DNA of 64,000 bases, taken from the NCBI GenBank assembly GCA_031761405.1, contig JASEVX010000013.1, positions 47,996,143 to 48,060,142 on the forward strand. Direction: 5' to 3'. This DNA is from Serripes groenlandicus (Eukaryota > Mollusca > Bivalvia > Cardiida > Cardiidae). The notes under the pieces are model-generated. The model saw only the letters and a program-made list of their open reading frames with translations. It was not told the origin of the DNA and did no database searches. Positions 62,470-64,000 of this stretch are shown here, in pieces; position 1 is the stretch's first letter, and each line of letters opens with the position of its first letter. The position numbers were made by a program, and so were the translations under genes.

Positions 62470-62484
62470 GACCGTCTGCACTCA

Positions 62485-62893
62485 GTTAACACTTCACACA
62501 TGCAGACGTAGTTTGACATAGGTACAGCAGACGACTTTTGAAAACATTTTGCTAAATGGAGACATTGCCTCTCACCTCTGATCTATGTGAGAAAGTAGTC
62601 AGTGGCTTCGAAAGAATGTTGTGTAAGTACTGGTGTGGGAAAGCCAGGAAAACATGCGTAGGTGCACTGGCCGCCGTGATATGACCAAAGCTGTTGAAAG
62701 CGGCGTTAAACTCCAAACAAACAAACAAACAAACAAAGCTAAATGGAGAAATGGCTCTTTTCTCCTTTGGCCACAATGTTTGCAACGTTTTCAATGATTA
62801 CTTTTCAATTTTTAAGAGATTTGCAATATTATTGCCTAGATGTTTTTCAAAAGTTGTCTGCTGCAGATTTGTCTTGATTTGAGAAAGGATTAA
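62485..62893 (-). mobile_element. MITE-T copy, older type, split by a SINE
   Basis: GTTAACACTTCACACATGCA ... TTTTGCTAAATGGAGACATT, SINE, then GCTAAATGGAGAAATGGCTC ... CTGCTGCAGATTTGTC ... GAGAAAGGATTAA. It may form part of the TM9SF1 3' untranslated region. Confidence 0.85.
62551..62749 (+). mobile_element. 5'-truncated SINE inside a MITE-T copy
   Basis: GCTAAATGGAGA at 62551-62562 and 62738-62749 flanks a SINE 3' part (AGTACTGGTGTGGGAAAGCC, GAAAGCGGCGTTAAACTCC) with an (AAAC)n tail. Confidence 0.88.
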
Positions 62894-63107
62894 AAAAAAA
62901 AAAAATGCTGACTAATTTATTCTATGCACAATACCAAACACACTATGACTTTTAATCTACAACTTGTGATGTTCCCTTTTTACACCTCTGTAACTGATAC
63001 TTTTTTGAAAATTATGGGGGGTAAAGGAGAAATTACTGAAAATGATACTACTTAGTGCTATCTTTCCTAGGTTAGGTTTTGTAAGCACCTGCACACAATT
63101 TACTCCT

Positions 63108-63270
63108 TGCCCGTTAAACCCCAATCAATCAATCAATCAATCTGCAGCTTTCAATAGTTTTCGGTTATATCACGGGTGTTTCTTGGGTAAATTACCAGTA
63201 CTGCCGGTAATATTCTTTCTTACACCGATGCATCAATTGTAATGCTATCCCCACAACTTGTGGGTGCCAA
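63108..63270 (-). mobile_element. SINE fragments
   Basis: GTTAAACCCCAATCAATCAA runs straight into CTTTCAATAGTTTTCGGTTA and AAATTACCAGTACTGCCGGT. The tail of one SINE thus abuts the reversed tail of another. Confidence 0.55.
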
Positions 63271-63279
63271 CGAGGGATG

Positions 63280-63370
63280 CCAGTACAGTCCAACCTGTCT
63301 TTAAAGACCACCCATGCGAAGATAACAATCTGGTCTTTGTTCACAGGGAGTCTTTAATTGCAGGGTCATT
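63280..63370 (+). repeat. Dispersed repeat, also at 43443-43530
   Basis: ACAGTCCAACCTGTCTTTAA...ACAATCTGGTCTTTGTTCAC is shared with ACAGTGGAACCTGTGTATAA...ACAATCTGGTCTTTGTTCAC at 43447. Confidence 0.7.
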
Positions 63371-64000
63371 TATACAAAAAATAATTAAAGGCTACTTTTT
63401 ATATGCACTGGCACTCATAGTTTTTGAGAATTTTTAGTTAATGTGAATTTGAAATTGTTGAATTGTTCACGGCTAAAGGTAGGTTATATTTTTTTTTTAC
63501 CTGATGGAATTTCTTTATTTTCTAGATAATGTAAATGTATAAGGCGACACTTCCCAGTCATGTAGCTGAGTTAGCTTTTTAAGCAACATGGTTGTACGTG
63601 CGTCCTCGGGTCTCAAGTTTAAAATTCTGGTCAGGTCTAATCTTTTCAGACTGTTACAGTGGTGCCCAACTTGTGGCTGCATTGGAAAAGCCTTGACATT
63701 TTTGTGGCTACATAGGAAAAGCCTTGAAAATGCTTCACGTCATTCATTCTCTGGAAGTTCTTAAACAAATTTCAAATTTTGAGAGGGCATGTTTATTTAT
63801 CCAAGGTGTGTGTGTATAAAAGGGAAACTTGCACTGCCTTGCTACTGAGCTAGTGTTTGTAGCAACGTGGTGGAGCGTTCGCCTTTTAATCTGGAGATAT
63901 TAGAGGTGTGAGCTGTGGTCGGGGGTCTCATCTTTTAGGAGTGTTTCTCTTTGAATTATAAGTTTGACAGCTGCCTGTAAAGTGATGGTTGTTTGAATTT
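63371..64000. other. Downstream of TM9SF1, weak tRNA-like repeats
   Basis: Two related stretches (63550-63600 and 63835-63890) carry GTAGCTGAGTTAGC/GAGCTAGTG and CAACATGGTTGTACGTGCGT/CAACGTGGTGGAGCGTTCGC, probably worn tRNA-derived SINE heads. No gene seen. Confidence 0.4.

Overview
This is a 64 kb piece of an animal nuclear genome, most likely a bivalve mollusc. That placement is inferred from the repeats: tRNA-headed SINEs that end in GGCGTTAAACCCCAATCAATC, AGGTCA-rich minisatellites, and a very high load of short hairpin transposons. There are no bacterial-style genes. Most open frames in the window fall in repeats and are not genes.

One gene is clear. TM9SF1 (transmembrane 9 superfamily member 1, a nonaspanin) lies on the + strand in 14 coding exons from 23785 to 62469. 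Every intron is GT-AG, all phases join, and the CDS is 1755 nt (584 residues plus stop). The first exon supplies a signal peptide, exons 2-6 a lumenal domain, and exons 7-14 nine membrane segments ending in a KMD tail. A possible first coding exon of a divergent gene lies on the - strand at 22979-23062, about 0.7 kb from the TM9SF1 start codon, so 23063-23784 may be a bidirectional promoter.

The left part (about 1.7-14.4 kb) looks like the remains of a 12.7 kb DNA transposon. Both ends carry inverted CCCTCATGAAA termini. Inward of each terminus lies first a cluster of CTGAA motifs and then a cluster of TTCTAGAA/TTCAAGAA motifs. The interior holds a broken transposase-like reading frame at 11145-11830. 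I infer an EnSpm/CACTA-like element. SINEs, minisatellites and other transposons have since landed in it.

The commonest component is a roughly 230 bp hairpin MITE, called MITE-T here, with TTAA target sites and CCCTTTCCCTCATA inverted termini. I mapped about 50 good copies plus many fragments. They occur singly, nested, in arrays that share one TTAA, and as inverted chimeras. Several begin within 25 bp of a TM9SF1 splice donor. Other mobile elements are a jockey/CR1-type LINE 3' end, a 1.4 kb hAT-like element in intron 11, a four-copy TCGAGGGCTTGGCG palindromic MITE, a CTCTTTCAGCGCC/TTAA MITE, and at least four SINE types. Two insertions can be compared with a related unoccupied copy inside this window.

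Tandem repeats also touch the gene. The 3' end of exon 5 with its splice donor is repeated five times (53 bp unit). The 3' end of exon 8 with its donor is repeated about 280 bp downstream, on the far side of a MITE-T copy.
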